Shown: positions 38,888 through 47,741 of the stretch, piece after piece
Numbering within the stretch: position 1 is the first letter of the stretch
How the letters are laid out: each line of letters starts with the position of its first letter
Source: Roseovarius sp. MMSF_3281
GTDB lineage: Bacteria; Pseudomonadota; Alphaproteobacteria; Rhodobacterales; Rhodobacteraceae
Length of the DNA: 64,000 bases
Assembly: GCF_030733685.1 (NCBI RefSeq)
Contig: NZ_JASHIM010000003.1
Span: 124,001 to 188,000 of the forward strand
Reading direction: 5' to 3'
Notes under the pieces: generated by a model
Told to the model about the DNA's origin: nothing
Database searches by the model: none
What the model saw: only the letters and a program-made list of their open reading frames with translations
Translations under genes and position numbers: made by a program

Positions 38888-39790
38888 TCAGCTCCGGTTT
38901 TCCGGGGCGGTCACGTCACGCAGACCGTCCCCCATGAGATTGATCGCCAGCACCAGCAGGAAAAGCACTGCCCCGGGGATAAGCACCATCCACGGTTCAA
39001 ACAGCATCATGTTCTTGCCCTCCGAGACCATGAGGCCCCAGCTTGGTGTCGGTGGCTGAACGCCCAGGCCCAGGAAGGACAAGGCCGCTTCAAGCAGGAT
39101 GGCATGCGCCATCTCCAGCGTGACCACGACGATCAGGTTGTTGGCGATATTCGGCATGATTTCGGACAGGATCACCCGTGGCGTCGAAGCCCCGATGGCC
39201 CGGGCGGCGGCAACGTATTCACGGCCCCGCACCTGAAGCGTCGAGGCGCGCATGACCACGGCGAACCGATCCCACAAAAGAAGCCCGAGAACGACGATAA
39301 CCACCTGCAACGATCCACCAAGGATCGCCACGACCGCAAGGGCCACCAGAACCACGGGCATGGCCAGCCGCACGTTGATCAGGAAGGTCACCACCATATC
39401 GACACGGCCACCGAAATACCCGGCGGCCACGCCCATCGCGGTGCCGATCACCCCCGAGATAAGCGCCGCAATGGCCCCGATCATCAACGAGACACGCGCA
39501 CCGTAGATCAGGCGCGACAGGTAGTCCCGCCCAAGATGGTCGGTGCCCAAGGGATGCTCCCAGCTTCCGCCAAGGAACACGGGCGGCTCCATCCGGCTCA
39601 TCAGGCTTTGCGCATAAGGGTCATGCGGTGCTAGAAGCGGCGCGAAGATCGCCACGAAAAGCAGAACGCCCAACACGCCTGCGCCGATCAACAGGCCCTG
39701 GTGCCCGAAAACGCGCTTGCGCAGCATCTGTGCAGGCGTCGGGCCGGTGATCTCCTGCAAAAGAGGGTCATTTGTTTCGGTCGTCGCCAT
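38888..39790 (-). CDS. Dipeptide ABC transporter permease, DppC type
   Basis: A 300-residue permease with the N-terminal OppC helix (about 28-50), a periplasmic stretch containing HPLGTDHLGRDYLSR, and the BPD_transp_1 core including the EAA-type loop EYVAAARAIGASTPRVI. It lies one base after the DppB-type gene. Confidence 0.93.
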   Translation of the reverse strand: MATTETNDPLLQEITGPTPAQMLRKRVFGHQGLLIGAGVLGVLLFVAIFAPLLAPHDPYAQSLMSRMEPPVFLGGSWEHPLGTDHLGRDYLSRLIYGARVSLMIGAIAALISGVIGTAMGVAAGYFGGRVDMVVTFLINVRLAMPVVLVALAVVAILGGSLQVVIVVLGLLLWDRFAVVMRASTLQVRGREYVAAARAIGASTPRVILSEIMPNIANNLIVVVTLEMAHAILLEAALSFLGLGVQPPTPSWGLMVSEGKNMMLFEPWMVLIPGAVLFLLVLAINLMGDGLRDVTAPENRS

Positions 39791-39791
39791 G

Positions 39792-40715
39792 TCAGCTACT
39801 CCGCATCCGGGGGTCCAGCCACGCGTTCAACACGTCTGCCAGAAAGGTGAAAACGATGTAGAACATCGAGAAAACGAGGATCAGCGCCTGCACCGTGGGC
39901 AGGTCATTCCGTGCGATGCTTTCCCATGCCAGATAGCCGGCCCCGTGCAGGGCAAAGATCGATTCAACGACGATCGAACCGCCCAGCATGAAACCCATCT
40001 GAACAGCGGCCAGCGAAACCACCGGAATGATGGCATTACGCAGGGCGTGCCGGAACAGCACTCTGCCCTCGGACGCCCCCTTGGCGCGTGCCGTCCGGAT
40101 ATACTCGGACGACAAGACCTCAAGCATCCCGGCCCGTGTCAGGCGCATGATGGCGGGCATGGCATAGTAGCCCAGAACGATGGTCGGCATGATGAAATGC
40201 ATGGGCGACGATGCACCCGAAGGCGGCAGCCATCCAAGTTGAATGGCAAAAATCACGATCAGGATCAGGCCGAACCAGAAGCTGGGCATCGCCTGTCCGG
40301 CGACCGACAGGAACAGGGCCATCCGGTCAATCAGGGAATTCGGCCGGATCGCGGCAGCCACACCAAGCGGCACTGCCGTGAGCAGGGCAAAGGTAATCCC
40401 GCAGACACCCAGCGTCATGGTCACGCTGAGGCGCTCCACGATCAACGACGACACGGGCAAGCGGAAGTAATAACTTTCGCCAAAGTCGCCCTGGACCGCC
40501 GAGAGCAACCAGTCGAGGTATTGCACCAGCATGGGGCGGTCAAAGCCGTAAAGCTTTCGGATGGCTTCGATGTCTTCGCCACTGGCGGTTTCACCGGCCA
40601 AAGCCGCGGCCGGATCGCCCGCGAGAAAGAGAAGCGTGAAGCTGATGAAGGAGACGGTGAAGGCCACAACAATGGCCAACCCCAGTCGTTTGGCAATAAA
40701 AATGAGCACGGGCAA
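39792..40715 (-). CDS. Dipeptide ABC transporter permease, DppB type
   Basis: A 307-residue permease with six helices. The EAA-type loop reads EYIRTARAKGASEGRVL, the N-terminus is IAKRLGLAIVVAFTVSF and the C-terminus FLADVLNAWLDPR. It follows the binding-protein gene after 109 bases that hold a 13-G tract and a hairpin. Confidence 0.93.
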   Translation of the reverse strand: MPVLIFIAKRLGLAIVVAFTVSFISFTLLFLAGDPAAALAGETASGEDIEAIRKLYGFDRPMLVQYLDWLLSAVQGDFGESYYFRLPVSSLIVERLSVTMTLGVCGITFALLTAVPLGVAAAIRPNSLIDRMALFLSVAGQAMPSFWFGLILIVIFAIQLGWLPPSGASSPMHFIMPTIVLGYYAMPAIMRLTRAGMLEVLSSEYIRTARAKGASEGRVLFRHALRNAIIPVVSLAAVQMGFMLGGSIVVESIFALHGAGYLAWESIARNDLPTVQALILVFSMFYIVFTFLADVLNAWLDPRMRSS

Positions 40716-40784
40716 ACCCTTTATGCATTGCTCGCACCAGTGCGAGGAGTCTGTCAGGTGTCAGGCTGTTCGGAAGAGTGTGGC

Positions 40785-40815
40785 GGGGGGGGGGGGGCGC
40801 GGGGTTATCCCGCGC
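40785..40815 (-). promoter_or_regulatory. 13-G homopolymer and hairpin between binding protein and permeases
   Basis: A run of 13 G (40785-40797) touches a perfect 7-bp stem GCGCGGG/CCCGCGC (40797-40803 with 40809-40815). In the direction of transcription the hairpin comes first, just after the binding-protein stop, then 13 C. Such hairpins commonly protect or attenuate messages so that the binding protein is made in excess over the permeases. Confidence 0.5.
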
Positions 40816-40824
40816 CCGGTCAGG

Positions 40825-42342
40825 TCACTTCCAGGACATGGTCGTGAAACGCAGGACCTCGTCGGCCGTCGGCGTATACTCGACTTCTTTGGTGAACACG
40901 TAGTTCGTATTGTACGAGAACATCGGTGCCCAGTAGGCCTGTTCGGTGATGCGCTTGATCGCCTTGGAATAGTGCTCGATCCGCTCTTCGGGGTCGGTCG
41001 AGCTGTCAGCCACGTTCAGATCCGCCAGCACCTGATCGTCTCGCGCATCGTCCAGCGAGCCATGCTTGAAGAACTGGCTGACCATGGCAGACGCGTCGTT
41101 GATCGAGAAGCTGCCCCAGGTCAGGAAGGCCAGCGGCACCTCGCCCTTCATGTTCATTTCACGCAAAGCGGAATACTGAAGGAATTTGAAGTCCGTCTTG
41201 ATGCCGACCGCGTTCAGGTAGCTGATGATGGCCTCGGCGTACTCGCGGTTGCGATAGGCGTAAAGCTCGGTTGTGAAACCGTCGGAATACCCGGCCTCGG
41301 CCAGAAGCGCCTTGGCTTTCTCGGGGTCGTACTCATAGGTCTGCGCCGCGTCTTCGTCGCAACCGAACTGGCTGGGGAAACACGGTGTCCAGACGACTTT
41401 CGACTTCCCTTGCAAAAGCGCGTCGACCAACTCCTGACGATTGATCGCGTGGTTCACGGCCTGCCGCACACGCAGATCCGAGAACGGCGTATCGCCCGAC
41501 CGGCTGGCCGCATCCATCGACAGATAACCGACCCGCATCGTGGATTCGTTCTTCACGGTGAACTGGCCCATCTCGGACAGCTTCTCGGCCTGATCGGCAG
41601 GCACTTGCCAGATCACGTCGAGAGAGCCGCTGAACAGTTCGGCCATCTGCGTGTTCACGTCGGGGATTGTCCGAATATCGACATTGCCAATTTCGGGCTG
41701 CCCCTTGGGGCTGTCGTGGTAGTTCTCGTTTTTCTCAAGCACAAAATGCTGCCCGGGCACGACCGAGACAACCTTGTAGGGGCCGGTCCCTACCGGCTCA
41801 AGGCCCATGCCGCTGGGTCCGACTTCGGCATAGTACTGATCGGGGTACATCGACACCGGGCCGGACAGGAATTCGATGGCCGCCGGGAACTTTTCCTTCA
41901 GGTTGATGCGAACGGTGTAGTCGTCGACCTTCTCGGCTGATTCCATCCAGTTCACGTTGCGCTGTGTCTTAACGCCGTTTTCCTCTTTCGAGACGAAATT
42001 GACGGTATAGACGACGTCGTCGGCGTTGAACGGCTCACCGTTGTGAAAGGTGACGCCCTCGCGCAGCTTGAGTTCCAGCGTGGTGTCGTCAATCCATTCC
42101 CAGGACGTTGCCAGGTTGCCGGTATATTCGTTGGTCACCGGATCGCGATAGATCAGGCCGTCCCAGATGGCGCGCTGCAGAACAACGCCTTCGCGCGACG
42201 AGTTGAAAAAGCTGTCGACATTCTCAAGCTCCTTCGTGAAAGCAACGCGCAGCGTGTCATTGGCCTTTTCAGCCGACGCAGCGCCCGCCACGGCGCACAG
42301 CGCGAGGCCAGCGATTGAGGATTTCAACCAGGATGTTTGCAT
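40825..42342 (-). CDS. Periplasmic peptide-binding protein (SBP_bac_5 family)
   Basis: A 505-residue solute-binding protein with signal peptide (QTSWLKSSIAGLALCAVAGAAS). It belongs to the DppA/OppA/NikA/GsiB type, with an early DTLRVAFTKELENVD, the family segment LATSWEWIDDTTLELKLREGVTFHNG, and the late RVGYLSMDAAS and RQAVNHAINRQELVD. AGGGAG before the ATG at 42342 sets the start against a longer frame (42372). It is the first gene of the peptide operon and diverges from the iclR-type gene. GsiB (glutathione) is a family member, which fits the downstream GGT, but the ligand is inferred. Confidence 0.9.
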   Translation of the reverse strand: MQTSWLKSSIAGLALCAVAGAASAEKANDTLRVAFTKELENVDSFFNSSREGVVLQRAIWDGLIYRDPVTNEYTGNLATSWEWIDDTTLELKLREGVTFHNGEPFNADDVVYTVNFVSKEENGVKTQRNVNWMESAEKVDDYTVRINLKEKFPAAIEFLSGPVSMYPDQYYAEVGPSGMGLEPVGTGPYKVVSVVPGQHFVLEKNENYHDSPKGQPEIGNVDIRTIPDVNTQMAELFSGSLDVIWQVPADQAEKLSEMGQFTVKNESTMRVGYLSMDAASRSGDTPFSDLRVRQAVNHAINRQELVDALLQGKSKVVWTPCFPSQFGCDEDAAQTYEYDPEKAKALLAEAGYSDGFTTELYAYRNREYAEAIISYLNAVGIKTDFKFLQYSALREMNMKGEVPLAFLTWGSFSINDASAMVSQFFKHGSLDDARDDQVLADLNVADSSTDPEERIEHYSKAIKRITEQAYWAPMFSYNTNYVFTKEVEYTPTADEVLRFTTMSWK

Positions 42343-42405
42343 TGTTGTCTCCCTGTAGTCTGTTGTGCCCATTTTTGTTGCGGGCAGTGGATTTGCTTCT
42401 TGATC

Positions 42406-42423
42406 ATTGTATTACATTACAAT
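42406..42423. promoter_or_regulatory. Candidate IclR operator
   Basis: A perfect inverted repeat ATTGTA-TTACAT-TACAAT in the A/T-rich 142-base gap between the divergent peptide operon and iclR-type gene; GTATT (42409) and AATAC (42421) form a second nested pair. Its position fits control of both directions. Confidence 0.5.
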
Positions 42424-42514
42424 ACGAATAACCTTTATATGATCCATTAACGCGTTTCGTCATAAAACCGTCAACCCTTTTCCGCTGTTTCGCGGTAAGC
42501 TTTTTGGTAATTGC

Positions 42515-43324
42515 ATGAAATCAAAACAGAACACGCTCTATGTCGCTTCGGTTGCCAAGGGGTTGCGCCTTTTGCAGGCATTTGACGAAGGTCATACCGA
42601 ACTCTCCTTGGGCGAGCTGGCACAGCGCAGCGGCCTTGACAAAAGCGCGACTCAGCGTCTGGCGAATACGCTTCACATGGAAGGAATGCTGGACAAGGAT
42701 CCCGATACACGGCGCTTCCGGCCATCCCACGCATGGCTGCAATTGGCCTATGCCTATTACTGGTCGGACCCCCTTGTCGGACAAGCGATGCCCAAGCTGA
42801 TCGACCTGTCACAGGATTTGGGCGAAACGATCAACCTTGCCGAACTGTCCGGTGATCACATTGTTTATGTCAGCCGCCTGCCGTGCAAACGCACGTATTT
42901 TGCCGCCACGGTCATCGGCCGCCGTCTTCCGGCACTGTCCACCTCGGCAGGGCGCGCGATGCTATCGACTTTTCCGGAAAACGAACGCAAGCACGCGGTT
43001 GAAAACTGGCCGATCAAGCGCTTCACGCCAAGCACGACGACAGATCGTGTCAAGATACGCGAAAAAGTTGAGCAGGCCGTTGTTGATGGTTTCGCGATCT
43101 CGACGGGGCAGATGATCCTAAACGAAATCGGGATCGCAACCCCGATTACCAGTCATGACGGCCGCGCCTACGCGGCGGTGCAATGCTCAGTTTCCGCTCA
43201 CACCTATACCCAAGAGAAAATCGAGAAAGACCTGCTCCCCAAGCTTCAGGATGCTGCAAACTCGATTTCTCCCTCTTTCCAACTAAATCGCGAAAATCAC
43301 ACCAAACCACCGGTTGGAAGTTAA
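42515..43324 (+). CDS. IclR-family transcriptional regulator
   Basis: A 269-residue regulator. The winged helix-turn-helix is at about 8-70 (LSLGELAQRSGLDKSATQRLANTL), and the IclR effector domain at about 85-255 contains GETINLAELSGDHIVYVSRL, PALSTSAGRAML and a late GIATPI. It is divergent from the dipeptide-type transporter / GGT / M20 operon and is its likely repressor or activator. The effector is probably a peptide or breakdown product. Confidence 0.9.
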   Translation: MKSKQNTLYVASVAKGLRLLQAFDEGHTELSLGELAQRSGLDKSATQRLANTLHMEGMLDKDPDTRRFRPSHAWLQLAYAYYWSDPLVGQAMPKLIDLSQDLGETINLAELSGDHIVYVSRLPCKRTYFAATVIGRRLPALSTSAGRAMLSTFPENERKHAVENWPIKRFTPSTTTDRVKIREKVEQAVVDGFAISTGQMILNEIGIATPITSHDGRAYAAVQCSVSAHTYTQEKIEKDLLPKLQDAANSISPSFQLNRENHTKPPVGS

Positions 43325-43391
43325 GGTACCAGAACCGTCGATTGCAGAGCACCGAACTGAATCGACGCCCCCCGCAGCAGAGATTTAAAAT

Positions 43392-43416
43392 GGGCCAAGT
43401 CCATCGGACTCGGCCC
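43392..43416. terminator. Bidirectional terminator between iclR-type and formate dehydrogenase genes
   Basis: GGGCCAAGTCC (43392-43402) pairs with GGACTCGGCCC (43406-43416) around a three-base loop, with one wobble. On the minus strand it is followed by ATTTTAAAT, so it best terminates the formate dehydrogenase transcript. Confidence 0.65.
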
Positions 43417-43464
43417 AACGTCTTTCCAACGCATTCAACACCGATGACCGGTGCAGGCGGCAGG

Positions 43465-46245
43465 TTATTGCGCCGCCATCTGCGCCCCTGCCGCCTCGAC
43501 CCGGACAGCCGAGTATTTGAACTCGGGGATTTTGCCATAGGGGTCCAGCGCGGGGTTGGTCAGGATATTGGCCGCCGCTTCAACATAGGCAAAGGGCAGG
43601 AAGACCATGTCGGGGGCCACGGCGCGGTCGGCGCGGGCCATGACATTGACGCTGCCGCGCTTGGTGGTCAGGCGCACCATGCCGCCCGGCTCTACCCCCA
43701 GCCTGCGCAGGGTCGAGGGGTGCAGGGAACAGTTCGCCTCGGGCTCCACCGCGTCCAGCACGCTGGCGCGGCGCGTCATCGACCCGGTGTGCCAATGCTC
43801 CAACTGCCGCCCCGTGGTCAGAACCATGGGATAGTCCTCATCGGGCATGTCATCGGGCGGAATGACACTGGCGGGCGTGAACCGCGCACGCCCTTCGGGC
43901 CGCGGGAAGCCATCGCCGAAGACCACCGGCTCGCCCGGCCCTTCGGGATCGTTGCAGGGGTAGGTCACAGCGTTTTCACGCTCCAGCCGCGCCCAGGAGA
44001 TATTGTTGAGCGATTTCATGTTCAGCTTCATCTCGGCAAAAACGTCCGCCGGGCTGTCGTAGAACCAGTGCAGGCCCATCCGGTTGGCAAGCTCCACCGT
44101 GATCACCCAATCCTCACGCGCCTCGCCCGGGGGCGTCACGGCGGGGCGGCCCATCTGGACCTGCCGGTTGGTGTTCGTGACCGTGCCGGATTTTTCGTAA
44201 AAGGCCGAAGCAGGCAGGATCACGTCGGCATAGTTCGCGGTTTCGGTGATGAAGATATCCTGCACCACCAAGTGATCGAGCTTGGCCAAGGCATCGCGGG
44301 CATGTTCTACATCCGGGTCCGACATGGCCGGGTTTTCACCAAGGATATACATCCCCTTGATCTGATCGTCGTGCACCGCATCCATGATTTCGGTCACGGT
44401 CAGGCCCTTCTCATCCGAGAAATCGCCCGACTTCCAGACCTCGGTAAAGGCATTGCGCACGCCATCGTCGGTGACCGACTGGTAATCGGGCAGGAACATC
44501 GGAACCAACCCCGCGTCAGAGGCCCCTTGCACGTTGTTCTGCCCGCGCAGCGGGTGCAGCCCTGCACCGGGCCGCCCAACCTGCCCCGTCATCAGCGCAA
44601 GACTGATAAGGCAGCGCGAATTGTCGGTGCCGTGGATGTGCTGGCTCACGCCCATCCCCCAAAAGATCATCGCGGCCTTGGCCCCGGCGAATTCGCGCGC
44701 CACCTCCCGCAGGGTTTCGGCGGGAATGCCGCAAAGCTCTTGCATCTTCTCGGGCGGGAACTGCGCCAGATGCTCTTTCTCGGCCTCCCAGTTCTCGGTG
44801 AAGGCCTCGATATATTGCTGATCGTACAGCCTCTCTTCGACGATCACATGCATGATCGCGTTGAGCATCGAAACATCCGCGCCCGGCTTGAACTGCAACA
44901 TATGGCTGGCGAACCGGCGCAGGCCCACACCCCGCGGGTCCATCACGATCAGCTTGCCACCGCGCTTGGTGAACTGCTTGAAATAGGTCGCCGCGACGGG
45001 ATGGTTCTCAATCGGGTTGGCGCCGATGACAATCGCCACATCGGCGTTTTCGATCTCGTTGAAGGTCGCGGTCACCGCGCCCGAGCCGACGTTTTCCATC
45101 AGTGCCGCAACCGATGACGCGTGGCAAAGCCGCGTACAGTGGTCGACGTTGTTATGGCCAAAGCCTTGCCGGATGAACTTCTGGAACAGGTACGCCTCTT
45201 CGTTGGTGCATTTCGCACTGCCGAAGCCCGCCACGGATTTGCCGCCGTGGTCGTCTTTCAGGCGCTTGAGGCCCCCGGCAGCCACGTCCAGCGCCTCGTC
45301 CCACTCCGCCTCGCGGAAGAACTGATGCCAGTTGCCCGGGTCCACGTTCAGCCCCTTGGCCGGCGCATCCTCGCGCCGGATAAGCGGCTTGGTCAGGCGG
45401 TGATCGTGGTGAATATAGTCAAAGCCAAAGCGGCCCTTCACGCACAAACGGCCTTCGTTCGCGGGGCCATTGATCCCCTCGACGTATTTCACCTTGCCAT
45501 CCTTGACCTTCAGGCTGACTTGGCAGCCAACGCCGCAGAAGGGGCAGACGCTTTCGACTTCGCTGTCGTAATCGGCGCTATCGCCCACTTGCGCGTCATC
45601 CACCACCGTCGCGGGCATCAGGGCCCCGGTCGGACAGGCCTGCACACATTCGCCACAGGCCACACAGGTACTTTCCCCCATCGGGTCGTCAAAATCGAAC
45701 ACCGGATAGGCATCATGCCCCCGGCCGGCCATGCCGATCACGTCGTTGACCTGCACATCGCGGCAGGCACGCACGCAAAGGTTACACTGAATGCAGGCGT
45801 CCAGATTGACACGCATCGCCACGTGGCTGTCATCCAGAAGCGGCACGCGGTCTTGTTCCAGCTTGGGAAAGCGGCTTGTCGTGACGCCGTTCAACGCGGC
45901 CATATCCCAAAGGTGGCTGGATTGGTCATGCGACGCGTCACGCTCGGGCTGATCGGCCAGCAACAGCTCCATCACCATCTTGCGCGAGGTCTCGGCCCGG
46001 GCCGAATCCGTGGTCACCACCATGCCGTCGGCGGCCTCGCGGATGCAGGACGCCACAAGCGTGCGTTCGCCCTCAACCTCGACCATGCAGGCCCGGCAGT
46101 TGCCATCGGGCTTATAGCCCGGCGCAGGCTTGTGACACAGATGCGGAATCTTCAGCCCCCGACCATTGGCCACTTCCCAAAGGGTCATGCCTTTCTCGGC
46201 TTCTACTTCCTTGCCGTTCAGGGTCAGTTTGATGGTCTCGGACAT
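43465..46245 (-). CDS. Formate dehydrogenase alpha (molybdopterin) subunit, orphan
   Basis: A 926-residue Mo/W-bis-MGD oxidoreductase. The N-terminus has a 2Fe-2S domain (CHKPAP, CRACMV), an NADH_G-type 4Fe-4S segment, then two 4Fe-4S motifs (CIQCNLCVRAC and CVACGECVQAC). The catalytic part opens with CPFCGVGC. The metal-ligand Cys is expected in DHCTRLCHASS, so the enzyme is the cysteine (not selenocysteine) form. A molydopterin-binding C-terminal domain completes it. NAD-dependent soluble FDHs need beta and gamma subunits, but neither neighbour encodes them. It resembles the single-subunit FDHs of Bacillus (YrhE/YjgC). The electron acceptor is unknown. Confidence 0.88.
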   Translation of the reverse strand: MSETIKLTLNGKEVEAEKGMTLWEVANGRGLKIPHLCHKPAPGYKPDGNCRACMVEVEGERTLVASCIREAADGMVVTTDSARAETSRKMVMELLLADQPERDASHDQSSHLWDMAALNGVTTSRFPKLEQDRVPLLDDSHVAMRVNLDACIQCNLCVRACRDVQVNDVIGMAGRGHDAYPVFDFDDPMGESTCVACGECVQACPTGALMPATVVDDAQVGDSADYDSEVESVCPFCGVGCQVSLKVKDGKVKYVEGINGPANEGRLCVKGRFGFDYIHHDHRLTKPLIRREDAPAKGLNVDPGNWHQFFREAEWDEALDVAAGGLKRLKDDHGGKSVAGFGSAKCTNEEAYLFQKFIRQGFGHNNVDHCTRLCHASSVAALMENVGSGAVTATFNEIENADVAIVIGANPIENHPVAATYFKQFTKRGGKLIVMDPRGVGLRRFASHMLQFKPGADVSMLNAIMHVIVEERLYDQQYIEAFTENWEAEKEHLAQFPPEKMQELCGIPAETLREVAREFAGAKAAMIFWGMGVSQHIHGTDNSRCLISLALMTGQVGRPGAGLHPLRGQNNVQGASDAGLVPMFLPDYQSVTDDGVRNAFTEVWKSGDFSDEKGLTVTEIMDAVHDDQIKGMYILGENPAMSDPDVEHARDALAKLDHLVVQDIFITETANYADVILPASAFYEKSGTVTNTNRQVQMGRPAVTPPGEAREDWVITVELANRMGLHWFYDSPADVFAEMKLNMKSLNNISWARLERENAVTYPCNDPEGPGEPVVFGDGFPRPEGRARFTPASVIPPDDMPDEDYPMVLTTGRQLEHWHTGSMTRRASVLDAVEPEANCSLHPSTLRRLGVEPGGMVRLTTKRGSVNVMARADRAVAPDMVFLPFAYVEAAANILTNPALDPYGKIPEFKYSAVRVEAAGAQMAAQ

Positions 46246-46445
46246 GGCGGGCCTCCTTGCTCAGGCATGGTAAAGCATGTGCGACAAATTGGGAGTCTTA
46301 CAATCCCGACACCTCGCCGCGAATTTGCGCCGTACTCCGGCGATAAAGTTTCCGATCAGCAACAGGTTGCGCCTTCGGAAAAATCCCGCGCCCCGCCTTC
46401 CAAGTGGCGGCACCCTGTCCTATGCATATGCGCAGGAGGACGCGC

Positions 46446-47099
46446 ATGACCGAAATCACACTGGTCCGGCACGGGCAGGCCAACGCCGCCGCCAAGGATC
46501 CCGACAGCTATGATTACCTGTCCGGTCTGGGCCACGATCAGGCCCGGTGGCTAGGCGAATATGTCGCCCCGCTGGCCCGGTATGACCGCGTCGTATCCGG
46601 CACCCTGCGCCGCCAGTTGGGCACCGCCGAAGGGGCCAATCCAACCGGCCTGCCGCATGGCACCGACGCGCGCCTCAATGAACTGGATTACTACGGGCTT
46701 GCCCATTCCCTGCGCGACAGCCACGGCATCCCCTTCCCCGACAGTCCCGAAGGTTTCGCCGCCCATGTGCCGCATGTTCTGGCTGTCTGGCGGTCGGGCG
46801 GCATGTCGCCCGACCTGGAAAGCTACGAGGGTTTTCGCACCCGTATCATGGAGGCCCTGCAAGACATCGCCAAGGATGGCCCCGGCGCCTTGGTCGTCAC
46901 TTCCACGGGCGTGATTGCCACGCTGACGGCGATTGCCCTAGGGCTGGACACCTCGGCAAAGACCAAGATGTTCCTGACCGTGGCCCACACCTCCATGCAT
47001 AAATTCGAATTGCGCCGCGACGGGGTATACCTCACCCAATACGGGGCCACCCCGCATCTTGACCCCCCTGAGCGGGCCTTTGCCCGCACTTTCGTATGA
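46446..47099 (+). CDS. Histidine phosphatase family protein
   Basis: A 217-residue phosphoglycerate-mutase-like phosphatase. The catalytic RHG motif is in ITLVRHGQAN near the N-terminus, the proton-donor Glu in LNELDYYG, and the second His may lie in VAHTSMHKFEL (the usual SHG is replaced by TSTG plus a later histidine). AGGAGG lies 7 bases before the ATG at 46446. It overlaps the glutathione-transferase gene by four bases (ATGA). Substrate unknown. Confidence 0.82.
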   Translation: MTEITLVRHGQANAAAKDPDSYDYLSGLGHDQARWLGEYVAPLARYDRVVSGTLRRQLGTAEGANPTGLPHGTDARLNELDYYGLAHSLRDSHGIPFPDSPEGFAAHVPHVLAVWRSGGMSPDLESYEGFRTRIMEALQDIAKDGPGALVVTSTGVIATLTAIALGLDTSAKTKMFLTVAHTSMHKFELRRDGVYLTQYGATPHLDPPERAFARTFV

Positions 47100-47731
47100 A
47101 AGGCCTGAAACCGATGAAGTTCTTCTACGCCCCCAAAACCATCGCGGTCGCCACCGCCGTCATGCTCGAAGAAACCGGCCTGCCCTACGAGGGCATCAAG
47201 GTCGATTTCGCCAATCAAGAGCAAACCAGCCCCGAGTATCTGGCCATCAACCCCAAGGGCCGCGTGCCCTCCATCGTGACCGAGGATGGAATCCTTACCG
47301 AAACCGGCGCGATCCTTGAATATCTTGCCACCCAGGCCCCCGACAAGGTGACCATCCCCACTGCCCCCTGGGCCGCCGCGCAACTGCGCAGCGTGATGTA
47401 CTATCTCGCCTCCACCTTCCACGTGAACCACGGCCACCTGCGCCGCGGTCATCGCTGGGCGAACGAGGAAAGCTCGTTCCGCGACATGGCCGCGAAGGTG
47501 CCCGAAACCATGGCCGCCTCGGCCCGGTTCATCGAGGAAAACTGCGCCCTGTCCCCCTTCGTCATGGGCGCGGCAATCACCCCCGCCGACCCATGGCTTT
47601 TCGCCATCTGCACATGGCTTGAAGGCGATGGCGTGGACATCGCCAAAACCCCCAAACTCGCCGCTCATTTCGACATGATGAACGCCCGCCCTTCGGTTGC
47701 CGCCGTGCGCGAAATGGGCATTCTCGACTAA
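47096..47731 (+). CDS. Glutathione S-transferase family protein
   Basis: A 211-residue GST. The thioredoxin-fold domain (about 6-85) has the glutathione-binding ILTETGAILEYLA with Glu-Thr in the usual Glu-Ser place, and GRVPSIVTEDG with the cis-Pro. The helical domain carries the N-capping segment ITPADPWLFAI. The ATG at 47096 overlaps the phosphatase stop; an ATG six codons on (47114), directly before KFFYAPKT, is a likely alternative. It may conjugate or isomerise an unknown substrate; it precedes the saccharopine genes by 10 bp. Confidence 0.87.
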   Translation: MKGLKPMKFFYAPKTIAVATAVMLEETGLPYEGIKVDFANQEQTSPEYLAINPKGRVPSIVTEDGILTETGAILEYLATQAPDKVTIPTAPWAAAQLRSVMYYLASTFHVNHGHLRRGHRWANEESSFRDMAAKVPETMAASARFIEENCALSPFVMGAAITPADPWLFAICTWLEGDGVDIAKTPKLAAHFDMMNARPSVAAVREMGILD

Positions 47732-47741
47732 GGAAAACCGC

